A stretch of DNA of 64,000 bases from Methylomagnum ishizawai (lineage in GTDB: Bacteria; Pseudomonadota; Gammaproteobacteria; Methylococcales; Methylococcaceae), in contig NZ_FXAM01000001.1 in NCBI RefSeq assembly GCF_900155475.1, forward strand, positions 3,854,881-3,918,880, written 5' to 3'. The translations under genes were made by a program, and so were the position numbers. The notes under the pieces are model-generated. The model was not told the origin of the DNA. It saw only the letters and a program-made list of their open reading frames with translations, and ran no database searches. This document shows positions 9,120 to 17,706 of the stretch, in pieces. The first letter of the stretch is position 1; every line of letters starts with the position of its first letter.

Positions 9120-11132
9120 ATGCCACCTTTAACTAACAAGTCTTGCTTCATCCCCTTGTGCCTATCTCTCCTGGCATCCAGTCCGACCACGCTAGCGTCC
9201 AACCGCGACCTTTCCTTGGCCCTGGCCGCGTCGCCCGCCACGGCGGCGGCTGGCGAAACCGTCACCTATACCCTGACCGTCACCAACAACGGCTCGAAAC
9301 CGGCCAAGAAAGTCATCGCGGCCACGCCTTTGCCCGCCGATACCGAGTTAGTCTCCGTCCCATCCAATTGCCGCGCCGTCCAAACCGACCATCGCTTGAT
9401 CTGCAAGGCCAAGCGCCTGGCTCCGGGACAAAGCCTCTCCTGGACCTTCGTGGCGCAAATCGGCGCATCAGGCACCCAACCGACCACGGCTACGGTGAAA
9501 TCCAACAAGCGTGACGCCAACCCCACCGATAATAGGGCGGAGCTTGCCAGGGAGGATCGCGGCTCCGACAGCCTCGCCACGAAGGACGACACTTCGTCCA
9601 CCTCCACGACCGACACTACCGCGCAAAGCTCCGGCAACGGCACCACGAAGGACGATTCCTCGTCCACTTCCTCGACCGACACCACCGCGCAAAGCTCCGG
9701 CAACGGCACCGCGAAGGACGACTCTTCGTCCACTTCCTCGACCGATACCAGCTCAAAAAATCAGGATAGCCACGAACAGGAACCCGCCGCCGATAAAATC
9801 GCCATGCCCGATATGGGGGCCAATAGCGCACGGGAATACCATCCCGATGCCCAAGCGGACGAAATACACGCCGTCGCCACCGCCAACATCGCCCTGGCTT
9901 TCGATCTATATACGGCGTACCAACAAGGCAACAGCGGGAATTTCGCCTACTCGGTCCCCGATCTAGCGCAAGCCCTGGCGATGTTGGCGGCCGGGGCCGA
10001 CGGCGACACTTTGTCCACCCTGCTCGGTGCCCTACACGTCGATCTCCAAGAATCCCGCCTGCATCCGGCATTCAACGGCAGCGCCCTGGATTTGTCGAAC
10101 CGCAATTCAACCGCTCACTTGGAACTGAACACCGCGCTGTGGGGACAGGGCCAAAGCCAAAACCAAGCCTATTATCTTTTCGAGTCCGGGTTCCTGGACA
10201 CATTGGAAAAAAACTACGGTCCCGGATTGGAAGCGGTGGACTTCACCGCCGCAGCCAAGGCCCCGATCATCGCCAACGCCATCGATCCCTGGCTCGCCGC
10301 GCATAGCCAAAACACCCTCACCGGCCTCGTCACCAGCCTGACGCCACGGACCCGCCTCGTGACGGGCAGCAGCCTTTCCCTGGACGGCGCTTGGCAAACG
10401 CCTCCCGACGCCAACCCGGCGGCCGAAGGACGCTTCGAGTTGTCCAGCAACGACCAAGTGCTGGTACCGATGTTGAGTTTCACCGGCTCCTTCGCCTATG
10501 CCGAGGGGAACGGTTATCGTGCCTTCGAACTGCCATTGGCCGACAGCGACCTGGCGCTGTGGGTGCTGATGCCGGATCATGGCCGCTTCGCCGAATTCCA
10601 GTCGGCGTTCGGCCCCGATCAGTTGCATGACATCCTCGCGGCCATGACGCCCACCCAGAAAACCTTGTACCTCCCCAAGATCGCGATCACCAGCGATCTG
10701 CCCAGCGGAGCCCCCGCGTCCTTGGCTTTGAGCGGCCTGCTCAGCGAGGGACAGGCGGATTTCTCGCGGGTCAACGGCGAGGGCTATCTGTTCCTGGGTG
10801 CCTTGTCGCAGCGGAGCGCCGTAAGCCTGTCGGAAAATGCCGCGCAGGCCGATGGCGCTACGATCACCACCCATCTGGCCAACCTGGACGAACCCGACAG
10901 TGTATGGAGTGGTTCCGGTTCTTCCGGCAACACGACGACATGGGTGGATGTCTGCGCCCCGGTGCCGCAATACGACCCCAGCCTGGCCTTGGCCCGGCCC
11001 TTCCTGTTCGCGCTCCGCGACCGGACTACCGGCTCGATCCTGTCCATGGGCCAAGTGAGCAATCCGGGCGGCACCCCCGCCGCGCCCGATTCGACCACCT
11101 ACCCCTGTGGAGTCCCCCTGAGCGGCGGATAA
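9120..11132 (+). CDS. Secreted DUF11-serpin fusion protein
   Basis: Predicted exported serine/cysteine protease inhibitor. Residues 1-27 look like a signal peptide; 30-130 form a DUF11-type beta-sandwich (GETVTYTLTVTNNGSKPAKKV); 154-215 are a Ser/Thr/Asp linker made of nearly three 22-residue repeats; about 250-650 is a serpin domain. Serpin marks: FAYSVPDLAQALAMLAAGADGDT, the EAVDF and LVPMLSF strands, the hinge/reactive loop region AVSLSENAAQADGATITTHL (568-587) and the closing signature RPFLFALRDRTTGSILSMGQV (626-646). AGGAG lies 8 bases before the ATG. The P1 residue cannot be fixed by eye, and the loop after the hinge is longer than usual (Gly/Ser-rich), so inhibition is inferred, not shown. 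Confidence 0.85.
   Translation: MPPLTNKSCFIPLCLSLLASSPTTLASNRDLSLALAASPATAAAGETVTYTLTVTNNGSKPAKKVIAATPLPADTELVSVPSNCRAVQTDHRLICKAKRLAPGQSLSWTFVAQIGASGTQPTTATVKSNKRDANPTDNRAELAREDRGSDSLATKDDTSSTSTTDTTAQSSGNGTTKDDSSSTSSTDTTAQSSGNGTAKDDSSSTSSTDTSSKNQDSHEQEPAADKIAMPDMGANSAREYHPDAQADEIHAVATANIALAFDLYTAYQQGNSGNFAYSVPDLAQALAMLAAGADGDTLSTLLGALHVDLQESRLHPAFNGSALDLSNRNSTAHLELNTALWGQGQSQNQAYYLFESGFLDTLEKNYGPGLEAVDFTAAAKAPIIANAIDPWLAAHSQNTLTGLVTSLTPRTRLVTGSSLSLDGAWQTPPDANPAAEGRFELSSNDQVLVPMLSFTGSFAYAEGNGYRAFELPLADSDLALWVLMPDHGRFAEFQSAFGPDQLHDILAAMTPTQKTLYLPKIAITSDLPSGAPASLALSGLLSEGQADFSRVNGEGYLFLGALSQRSAVSLSENAAQADGATITTHLANLDEPDSVWSGSGSSGNTTTWVDVCAPVPQYDPSLALARPFLFALRDRTTGSILSMGQVSNPGGTPAAPDSTTYPCGVPLSGG
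9579..9764 (+). repeat. 66-bp in-frame tandem repeat in serpin linker
   Basis: Nearly three copies of a 66-base unit (9579-9644, 9645-9710, partial 9711-9764) encode the 22-residue T/A-KDD-(S/T)SSTS-TDTTAQSSGNGT motif. The copies are close to identical in DNA, so they are recent and length is likely to vary between strains. Confidence 0.85.
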
Positions 11133-11158
11133 GGCCGGACTTGAAACCCAAAACCGCG

Positions 11159-11181
11159 GCGGGTCCGGTCACCGGACCCGC
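11159..11181 (+). terminator. Strong hairpin after the serpin gene
   Basis: Ten-bp perfect stem GCGGGTCCGG/CCGGACCCGC with a 3-base loop, 27 bases after the stop codon. There is no T run, so it is either a factor-assisted terminator or a 3'-end stabiliser. Confidence 0.45.
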
Positions 11182-11317
11182 GCCCTTCCAGCCCACCGCC
11201 TCCCCCGATGGCTCCCGTGGCCACCGCCATTCCACGGCGCGCCCATCCCGCTATTCCCGTATCCCCAAACCCCCGCTACCCTATCCCCCCTTTCGACCTT
11301 ACCCGAGGAGAACCCCC

Positions 11318-11689
11318 ATGCCCCTGACCGCAATGGACCTGGTGGCCCAGGCCAAACAACACATCCAGGAAGTCAACCAGTCCGAAGCCCTGGCCCTGCT
11401 TGGCCAAGTCCCGGTGCTGGACGTGCGCGAACCCGGCGAATACGCCCAAGGTTGCCTTCCGGGCGCGGTGAACATCCCGCGTGGCGTACTCGAATTCCAG
11501 ATCGGCAACCATCCCAAATTCCAGGGCGGCCAGGGCGCGGAAATCCTGGTCTACTGCCTCTCGGGCGGGCGCTCGGCCCTGGCGGTCGAAGCCTTGAAAA
11601 AACTCGGCTACGACAAAGCCGTGAGCCTCGCGGGCGGTTACAAAGCTTGGCAGGAAGCTGGCCAGCCCGTGGCCCAACCGGGAAGCTGA
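11318..11689 (+). CDS. Rhodanese-like domain protein
   Basis: Single-domain sulfurtransferase candidate, 123 residues, no signal peptide. It has the rhodanese frame VPVLDVREPGEYAQGCLPGAVNIPRG and the active-site loop YCLSGGRSALA (cysteine near residue 79), followed by LAGGYKAWQEAG. This resembles GlpE/PspE-type proteins that pass sulfur from thiosulfate or a persulfide donor; the physiological donor is not known. GAGGAG ends 7 bases before the ATG. It stands 5 bases before hslR, so the two are probably cotranscribed. Confidence 0.85.
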   Translation: MPLTAMDLVAQAKQHIQEVNQSEALALLGQVPVLDVREPGEYAQGCLPGAVNIPRGVLEFQIGNHPKFQGGQGAEILVYCLSGGRSALAVEALKKLGYDKAVSLAGGYKAWQEAGQPVAQPGS

Positions 11690-11694
11690 CCGCC

Positions 11695-12117
11695 ATGCCG
11701 CGCCGCTCCGACGCCCCGGAAGACAAGGCTCCCGCCGCCCAGATGCGGCTGGACAAATGGCTATGGGCGGCGCGGTTCTTCAAGACCCGGCAACTCGCCA
11801 TCGACGCCATCAACGGCGGCAAAGTCCACCTCAACGGCCAGCGGGTCAAACCCGGCAAGGACATCGGCGTCGGTGCCCGGCTGGAAATCAGCAAGGACCG
11901 CTATGTCTGGGAGATTACCGTCGAAGGGCTGGGTTCCCAGCGCCGCCCCGCACCCGAAGCCGCCCTGCTCTACCGCGAAACCCCGGAAAGCCTGGCCAAG
12001 CGCCAAGCCGAAATCCAACGCCAGCGCGATGAAAAAGGGCCGGACTGGCAACCGGCGCACAAGCCCGACAAGAAAGACCGCCGCTTGATCCACCGCTTCA
12101 AGCGCGGCGACGAATAG
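11695..12117 (+). CDS. hslR: Heat-shock protein 15 (S4 RNA-binding)
   Basis: Recycles stalled 50S subunits carrying peptidyl-tRNA by binding 23S rRNA. The 140-residue protein begins the S4 domain at MRLDKWLWAARFFKTRQLA (about residue 17) and has NGGKVHLNGQRVKPGKDI, then a basic tail with RQRDEKGPDWQP and KPDKKDRRLIHRF, which is characteristic of Hsp15. Length matches the family. It is 3 bases before xseA. Confidence 0.93.
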   Translation: MPRRSDAPEDKAPAAQMRLDKWLWAARFFKTRQLAIDAINGGKVHLNGQRVKPGKDIGVGARLEISKDRYVWEITVEGLGSQRRPAPEAALLYRETPESLAKRQAEIQRQRDEKGPDWQPAHKPDKKDRRLIHRFKRGDE

Positions 12118-12120
12118 GCC

Positions 12121-13473
12121 GTGGACCTCTCCGCGCCCACCCGCACCGTCTACAGCGTCTCCCGCCTCAACCGGGAAACCCGCTTCCTGCTGCAAGAATG
12201 CTTCGGCAGCCTGTGGATCGAGGGCGAAATCTCCAATCTCTCCGCGCCCGCTTCCGGCCATCTCTATTTCACCCTCAAGGACGCCGAGGCCCAGGTGCGC
12301 TGCGCCCTATTCCGCCCGCAGGCCCGTTCGCTGCGTTACAAACCCCGGAACGGGGCGCAAGTCCTGGTCAAGGCGCAAGTGGGTTTGTACGAACCGCGCG
12401 GGGATTTCCAACTGGTGGTCGAGACGATCGAGGCGGCGGGGGATGGCGCTTTGCTGCGGGCGTTCGAGGCGCTCAAGCACCAGCTGGCGGCGGAAGGCTT
12501 GTTCGACGCCGCGCATAAAAAACCGATTCCCGCCTTGCCGCGCGGCATCGGCGTGGTCACTTCCCCGACCGGGGCGGCGCTGCGCGATGTGTTGACGGTG
12601 CTGCAACGCCGCTTTCCCGCCATCCCCGTGATCGTGTTCCCCACCCAGGTCCAAGGTGCCGAAGCCCAGCACGCCATCGCCGGGGCGCTGGCGCGGGCCG
12701 ACCGCCTGAAGCTGTGCGATGTGCTGATCCTGGCGCGGGGCGGCGGTGCCCTGGAAGATTTGTGGGCCTTCAACGAAGAAACCGTGGCGCGGGCCATCCA
12801 CGCCTGCGCCACGCCCATCATCGCCGGGATCGGCCACGAGACCGATTTCACCATCGCCGATTTCGTGGCCGACCACAGGGCACCGACGCCCTCGGCGGCG
12901 GCGGAAGCGGCTAGCCCCGACCGCGCCGATTGGCTGGAGCGGTTCCAGCGCCTGGAAGCGCGGCTGCGGCGGGGCGGTGGGATCGTCCTGGAACGGCGGG
13001 AACGGACGCGGGCTTTCCTGGCCGCACGGCTGGCACGGGTCCATCCCGAACAGCGCCTACGCACCCAAAGCCAGCGGCTGGACGCGCTCGCGGCCCGGCT
13101 GCAACGCGCTCTTTCCCGACATTTGGCACAGGCCCGGCACCGCCTGGACCGCCAAACCGCCCGCCTCCTCCGGCACGACCCCACGGCCCGGCTGGACCAC
13201 TTCGCCGCCGCATACCCAAGGCTGGAAACCCGCCTCGCCACCGCCCTGCGCCGCATCCTGGAAAATCGGCAGCAACGCTGCGCCGCCGCCGCCCAGCGCC
13301 TCGGGACACTTAGTCCGCTCGCCACCCTAGCGCGGGGCTATGCCATCGCCTACCGGCCCGCGACCGGGTATCTCCTGCGCTCGGCGGCGGAAGCCCGACC
13401 CGGCGAAAAGCTGGATCTGCGCCTGGGGGAAGGCGTGCTGGAGGTCCGGGTCGAAGCCCTCCGCGAGGCTTGA
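12121..13473 (+). CDS. xseA: Exodeoxyribonuclease VII large subunit
   Basis: Large subunit of the single-strand exonuclease used in mismatch repair and recombination. The 450-residue protein has an N-terminal OB fold (SLWIEGEISNLSAPASGHLYFTL split around residues 26-48), the catalytic core including GVVTSPTGAALRDVL, LARGGGALEDLWAFNEE and the GIGHETDFTIADFVADHRAPTPS region (given here in part), and a C-terminal coiled coil (about 275-410). It uses a GTG start 3 bases after hslR. The small subunit xseB is not in this window. Confidence 0.95.
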   Translation: MDLSAPTRTVYSVSRLNRETRFLLQECFGSLWIEGEISNLSAPASGHLYFTLKDAEAQVRCALFRPQARSLRYKPRNGAQVLVKAQVGLYEPRGDFQLVVETIEAAGDGALLRAFEALKHQLAAEGLFDAAHKKPIPALPRGIGVVTSPTGAALRDVLTVLQRRFPAIPVIVFPTQVQGAEAQHAIAGALARADRLKLCDVLILARGGGALEDLWAFNEETVARAIHACATPIIAGIGHETDFTIADFVADHRAPTPSAAAEAASPDRADWLERFQRLEARLRRGGGIVLERRERTRAFLAARLARVHPEQRLRTQSQRLDALAARLQRALSRHLAQARHRLDRQTARLLRHDPTARLDHFAAAYPRLETRLATALRRILENRQQRCAAAAQRLGTLSPLATLARGYAIAYRPATGYLLRSAAEARPGEKLDLRLGEGVLEVRVEALREA

Positions 13474-13498
13474 AACACCGGACCCGTCCCGCCCGGAC

Positions 13499-15058
13499 TC
13501 ACGGCCCGATCTTCACCACCCGACCGACCGAGGGTACGCCGAACGGGTTGAAAACGAACAGCAGGTAATAGCCCGGCGGGGCGATATGGGCGTTGGCCGG
13601 CGTGAATACCCGCAGCTTTTCATCGGTCCCGTTCCAGTGGAACGCCAAATCGAAGAAGCGCTGCTCGTTGTTCCAATTATGGGTATCGGCCCCGGCCCGC
13701 ACCAAAGTAACCCGTTTCACTCCCCTGGCGGCCTTGAAATTTGCCATCCTCAGCGGATAGCCATGGTTCCAAACCATGGTGGATGGGCCGCCCAGGACCA
13801 AGGGCCGACGGGCCAGCTCCCCCGAGCCGTCTGTCGCGAACAAGTAGGGCGGATAATAAATCTCCGCGTTCAGATTGGTCAGGGGACCGGGTGCCCCGCC
13901 CCCGCCCACCAAGACAGTGGCGTCCGGCAACAGCAAGGCCGTGGAGTGATAGAGGCGGGCCTTGGCCGCGACCGCGCCCAAGGTCCATAGTCCCGTGGCC
14001 GGGTTCCAGGTCTCCACGGCGTAGGCGGCTCCGCTCAGGGAATTCGGCACCGACGAACCGCCCGTGACCACCACCTGGCCATCGGCCAGCAGGGTGGCGT
14101 TGCCGTGGTAGCGCATTTGGCTGAGCTTGCCGCTGGCGGAGGCCACAGGGACCGCGCCGTTGATATCGAGCATGGCCGAGGCTTGCTTCTCCTGCAAGAA
14201 CAAAATCTTGCCCGGCGCGAACATGGCGCTGGGCAAGGTGGATGCCAAATCCGCCAGCCCGGACTTGGGCAGCTTGGTCACAGTTCCCGTGCCGGTGGGG
14301 TCCAGGTCATACGCCGCGCCAAAGTTGGTTTGGATGAATACCTTGCCGTTGGGGGCCTGCCATGCCCTGGGATAGTACCAATTCCGCGCCCCGTAGGCTT
14401 CCACGCTGGCGGCGGTGGACAACACGCGCCAACCCTTGCCGGCTTCGTACACTTCGGGAATCTCGCCATAAATGGTCGTATCCGCCGTGTCCATCTTCCC
14501 GCCCATCACGATCAGTCCGCCACCGGCCAGGGACACCAGGCTCGGGTACCAGCGCTTCAAAGCCATCGGCGGCTCCTTGACCATCTGGTTGCTGCGGTAA
14601 TCGAACAGGTTGGTATCGGCGGAAGGAATTCCCTTGGTGACGGCGCTCATATTCACCGTCCCCGCCGCGACCAGGGTCTGGCCGGTGATGGGGACGAGCG
14701 CCTGCCCCGCGCAGAAGACATTGGTCGCCGCCGGGGTTTTGGAATCCAAGGTGAGATGGGCCGTCGATCCCGTGCCCAAGGCGGGTTCCCAGACATCGTA
14801 GGCCAATTCGGGTTGATGCGTGCCGTTGAGATCGGTGCCGAAACTCAATACCCGCCCATCCGGCTGCAACACCACATGGATGGGGATGAGCGGCCAATCC
14901 ATCAGCGGCCCGAAAGCACCCTTGCGATAGGCGTCCGGCCCCCCGTTGAAAGGTAGTACCGCCGACGACGCGGCCCGGACCTCCGCGCCACCGCCCAGGA
15001 CGCCCACCGACGCCAAGGCGGCGGCAAGCACGGTACGGCTTTGTTTTTTGATCTGCAT
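13499..15058 (-). CDS. Secreted copper-radical oxidase (galactose/glyoxal oxidase-like)
   Basis: The 519-residue protein has a signal peptide (cleavage about residue 29), a Kelch-type propeller and a C-terminal DUF1929 domain, as in AA5 enzymes. All five residues of the copper/Cys-Tyr site can be placed: Cys116 (TNVFCAGQALV), Tyr171 (KRWYPSLVSL), Tyr370-His371 (ARLYHSTALLLPD) and His491 (ANAHIAPPGYYLLFV). Family members oxidise primary alcohols or aldehydes with O2, giving H2O2. The substrate cannot be read from sequence; the RWY motif is closer to glyoxal oxidase than to galactose oxidase. An IS element begins about 60 bases upstream and may have altered its promoter. Confidence 0.8.
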   Translation of the reverse strand: MQIKKQSRTVLAAALASVGVLGGGAEVRAASSAVLPFNGGPDAYRKGAFGPLMDWPLIPIHVVLQPDGRVLSFGTDLNGTHQPELAYDVWEPALGTGSTAHLTLDSKTPAATNVFCAGQALVPITGQTLVAAGTVNMSAVTKGIPSADTNLFDYRSNQMVKEPPMALKRWYPSLVSLAGGGLIVMGGKMDTADTTIYGEIPEVYEAGKGWRVLSTAASVEAYGARNWYYPRAWQAPNGKVFIQTNFGAAYDLDPTGTGTVTKLPKSGLADLASTLPSAMFAPGKILFLQEKQASAMLDINGAVPVASASGKLSQMRYHGNATLLADGQVVVTGGSSVPNSLSGAAYAVETWNPATGLWTLGAVAAKARLYHSTALLLPDATVLVGGGGAPGPLTNLNAEIYYPPYLFATDGSGELARRPLVLGGPSTMVWNHGYPLRMANFKAARGVKRVTLVRAGADTHNWNNEQRFFDLAFHWNGTDEKLRVFTPANAHIAPPGYYLLFVFNPFGVPSVGRVVKIGP

Positions 15059-15116
15059 CTTATGACTTCATTCATCGAAAAACCCATGTCTCCGTGAACC
15101 CCCCCGGATATTCAAA

Positions 15117-16175
15117 AGACATGTTCCCAAGCTAACCTATTGTTTTTAATGATAATTTAAAATTCCAGAGGCCAGCACCAATATAAATGAAGGTATCTAA
15201 TAAATGTGCCAGATGGTTTCTTGAGCGATGTACTAAACTATGCAGACATTTCATCCCGCCGATGGCATGCTCAACAGCCACGCGGGTTTTAGCAAGCTTC
15301 CGATTATGTTTCTTCTGTGTTGGTGTTAATTTCGGATCAGGATTCGCTTTGGACTTCTTTGGCTTTTTATGGGGGATTTGAATGGCCCGTGCGTGGGGAT
15401 AATCATTTTTAATGCCTTGGAATCCGAGATCAACCTCGATAAGTTGCTTTTGAAACCATGGCAAGGCGGGCGGAAATTCCGTCTTAAACAGGGCATAGTC
15501 GTGGACGCTTCCCGGCACGGTGGAGCTAAGGAATAGGATTTTCTTGGCGGGGTTGGCAATCACTAGGTTATTAACGCCGTGATGTTTTTTTTTACCGCTG
15601 TAGCGTTGCTCTTGTTGGGATTTATCCTGGGGCCTGAGGGTCGCCCGCTCCGTGCCATCAATGATGATAGTAGGTTGTTTTTCAAGGAGTCTATCCAGCG
15701 CCTCAACCGTCTTGACCGAACGTTCGGGAAGTGTTTTCAGATGGGCTAGGCTCGCTTGAAGGATGGGCAGCAGTGTTTCTAAATGATCGAAAGCATGGCC
15801 TCCACTGAAACCAAAGAGATAGCCCAGTACGTCGTAACTGGGATAGTTTTTCAAGTAATAAAGGACAAAAAACAGCCGGTGTCCAAAGCTAGATAGATAG
15901 CCTGGGAAAGCGGGGCTAGGCGCGTCGAGCGAAGGGCCACCGTACTGGTCACGATAAGTTGATTCAAAAGACAGAAGTAAATGCTTGAACTGATCTTTGG
16001 TAAGTCCGGTCAAGGCTTTGCAAACACGATCATTGCCGATGTCGTCAAGGCTGCTAAAGATCATTGTGGAAGCACCATTAAAAAGGATTCGTGGGGAATT
16101 GCGATTGATCTTACTCTGCGGACCTTGCAGTAACAATTATGAACAGAATATTTATGATGCCTTGGGAACATCTCT
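15117..16175. mobile_element. IS5-superfamily insertion sequence, apparently intact
   Basis: About 1.06 kb, clearly more AT-rich than its neighbours. The ends are inverted repeats sharing ATGTTCCCAAG (15121-15131 and the complement at 16161-16171), extendable to 15 bases AGA(C/G)ATGTTCCCAAG with one mismatch. With those ends, AAA flanks both sides (15114-15116 and 16176-16178), a possible 3-bp target duplication, but low complexity makes this uncertain. It carries one full transposase gene. Confidence 0.8.
15132..16064 (-). CDS. IS5-superfamily DDE transposase
   Basis: The 310-residue protein has an N-terminal helix-turn-helix (ALTGLTKDQFKHLL) and a DDE nuclease of the DDE_Tnp_4 type: first Asp in IIIDGTERATLRP, KKKHHGVNNLVI, second Asp in VDLGFQGIK, and Glu in VAVEHAIGGMKCL. 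No frameshift or early stop is seen. The ATG at 16064 is used; the frame is open to a TTG at 16136. It ends only one base inside the left terminal repeat. Codon use is more AT-rich than the surroundings, consistent with recent transfer. Confidence 0.9.
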   Translation of the reverse strand: MIFSSLDDIGNDRVCKALTGLTKDQFKHLLLSFESTYRDQYGGPSLDAPSPAFPGYLSSFGHRLFFVLYYLKNYPSYDVLGYLFGFSGGHAFDHLETLLPILQASLAHLKTLPERSVKTVEALDRLLEKQPTIIIDGTERATLRPQDKSQQEQRYSGKKKHHGVNNLVIANPAKKILFLSSTVPGSVHDYALFKTEFPPALPWFQKQLIEVDLGFQGIKNDYPHARAIQIPHKKPKKSKANPDPKLTPTQKKHNRKLAKTRVAVEHAIGGMKCLHSLVHRSRNHLAHLLDTFIYIGAGLWNFKLSLKTIG

Positions 16176-16567
16176 AAAGCCGACCCTTGGCCCGGCACCC
16201 CAAGGTCCACGCCCCCAATCTCGTATAAAAAACAGGGTTATCAAGACACCGCCCCACCGCTCCCGGCCCGCGGATTCCCGGTGGCCGACCGCGCCTCCCG
16301 CCCCAACTCCCGAACATGGAAGACATTATATAAGGCTCGGCTATTCCGCTATGCGCTTTCGCATATTAGCCGGATTACCGCCCACCCTCATCGGCCTAAC
16401 TAACAAAGCGGCACCGCCCGGAAACCACACCCACACGCCGCCGACCGGCCCCCATGGATGAAACCCATCGACATTCCCGCCCCGGCCCATTACACTGCGC
16501 GGCTGTTTTCCGCCGGGCCGCCCGACCGGCCCCGCGCGTCCACGCCACACCTACCAGGGGAACCGCC
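16176..16567. other. Intergenic region between the IS and the NTF2 gene
   Basis: No supported gene. AT-rich patches TATAAAAAAC (about 16225) and ATTATATAAGG (about 16325) could hold -10 boxes for the rightward operon. AGGGGAA lies about 6 bases before the ATG at 16568. Confidence 0.4.
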
Positions 16568-16975
16568 ATGAATCCAGCCAGCCAAGCCCTCATCGAGAAC
16601 TACTACGCCGCCTTCAACGCGGGCGATATGGATACCTTCCTGGGACTCCTGACCGACGATGTGGTCCACGATATCAACCAGGGCGAACGCCAAGTGGGCC
16701 GCGCGGCGTTCCGCGAATTCATGAACCGGATGAACCGCAATTACAAGGAACAACTGGTCGATATGGTCATCATGTCCAGCGAGGACGGCAGCCGCGCCGC
16801 CGCCGAGTTCGTGGTACTGGGCGAATACCTCGTCACCGACGAAGGCTTGCCGGAAGCCAACGGCCAGAAATACCGCCTGCCCGCCGGTGCCTTCTTCGAC
16901 ATCCGCGACGGCAAGGTGGCCCGCATCACCAACTATTACAACCTCAACGATTGGATCGCCCAGGTCGGCGGCTAA
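16568..16975 (+). CDS. NTF2-fold (SnoaL/ketosteroid isomerase-related) protein
   Basis: A 135-residue cone-shaped alpha+beta protein of the SnoaL-like group. It starts NPASQALIENYYAAFNAGDM, continues FLGLLTDDVVHDINQGE, and ends with the beta-strand FFDIRDGKVARITNYYNLNDW. Catalysis or ligand cannot be assigned from this fold. Its neighbours are a GNAT 119 bases downstream and a nitrilase-family hydrolase, a set in the same direction that suggests one pathway, possibly processing of a small amino or amide compound. Confidence 0.75.
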   Translation: MNPASQALIENYYAAFNAGDMDTFLGLLTDDVVHDINQGERQVGRAAFREFMNRMNRNYKEQLVDMVIMSSEDGSRAAAEFVVLGEYLVTDEGLPEANGQKYRLPAGAFFDIRDGKVARITNYYNLNDWIAQVGG

Positions 16976-16983
16976 TCCCCCAC

Positions 16984-17005
16984 GGGACGCGCCCCGGCGC
17001 GTCCC
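16984..17005 (+). terminator. Hairpin after the NTF2-fold gene
   Basis: Eight-bp perfect stem GGGACGCG/CGCGTCCC with a 6-base loop, directly after the stop. No T run. A second small inverted repeat and a CTCCCCTCTCCCCGAGGGAG repeat-like stretch follow before the GNAT gene, so read-through is possible. Confidence 0.35.
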
Positions 17006-17094
17006 GCCCGCGGCGGAATCAGGCCCGGCCTGATCCGATTCCTTCACGCTCCCCTCTCCCCGAGGGAGAAGGGACCCACCGGACCCCCGCCCCC

Positions 17095-17706
17095 ATGAGC
17101 GAAATCACCATCAAGCGTTTCACCGGCCACCACCCGGACCTGCCCGCCTATCTGCCCGACCTCGCCCGCCTGCGCATCCAGGTGTTCCGGGATTTCCCCT
17201 ACCTCTACGACGGCACGGTCGAATACGAGGAAAAATACCTCAAGACCTACACCGACTGCGCCGAAAGCGTGATCGTGCTGGTGCTGGACGGCGATCAGGT
17301 CGTGGGCGCGACCACCGGCCTGCCGATGGACGCCGAAACCCCGGAATTCCAACAGCCCTTCGTCGCCCAGGGCTACGACCCCGCCAAGATTTTCTACTGC
17401 GCCGAATCGGTGCTGCTGTCCGAATACCGGGGCCGGGGCGTCTATCCCAAATTCTTCGCCGAGCGCGAAGGCCACGCCCGTGCCCTGGGCCGGTTCGACC
17501 TCGTGACCTTCTGCTGCGTGCAGCGGCCCGAGGACCATCCGCTCCGGCCCGCCGACTACGTGCCGCTGGACCGCATCTGGACCCGGTTTGGCTACGTCAA
17601 ACATCCCGAACTCCACACCACCTACAGCTGGAAAGACGTGGACACGGCGGAAGAAACCGCCAAGCCCATGGTGTTCTGGCTCAAATCCTTGCAGGAAACC
17701 CCCTGA
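17095..17706 (+). CDS. GNAT-family N-acetyltransferase
   Basis: The 203-residue protein fits the GNAT fold: N-terminal LARLRIQVFRDFPYLYDG, the central strand VIVLVLDGDQVVGATTGLPM, the acetyl-CoA pyrophosphate loop region ESVLLSEYRGRGVYPKFF (Arg-Gly-x-Gly near residue 109), and DLVTFCCVQRP. The acceptor is unknown. Its stop codon overlaps the start of the nitrilase-family gene by one base (TGATGG), indicating translational coupling and a shared role. Confidence 0.8.
   Translation: MSEITIKRFTGHHPDLPAYLPDLARLRIQVFRDFPYLYDGTVEYEEKYLKTYTDCAESVIVLVLDGDQVVGATTGLPMDAETPEFQQPFVAQGYDPAKIFYCAESVLLSEYRGRGVYPKFFAEREGHARALGRFDLVTFCCVQRPEDHPLRPADYVPLDRIWTRFGYVKHPELHTTYSWKDVDTAEETAKPMVFWLKSLQETP

Noticed and set aside
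9579-9764. CRISPR array
   Set aside because: Repeat units are contiguous, in frame and coding, without unique spacers; no cas genes are present.
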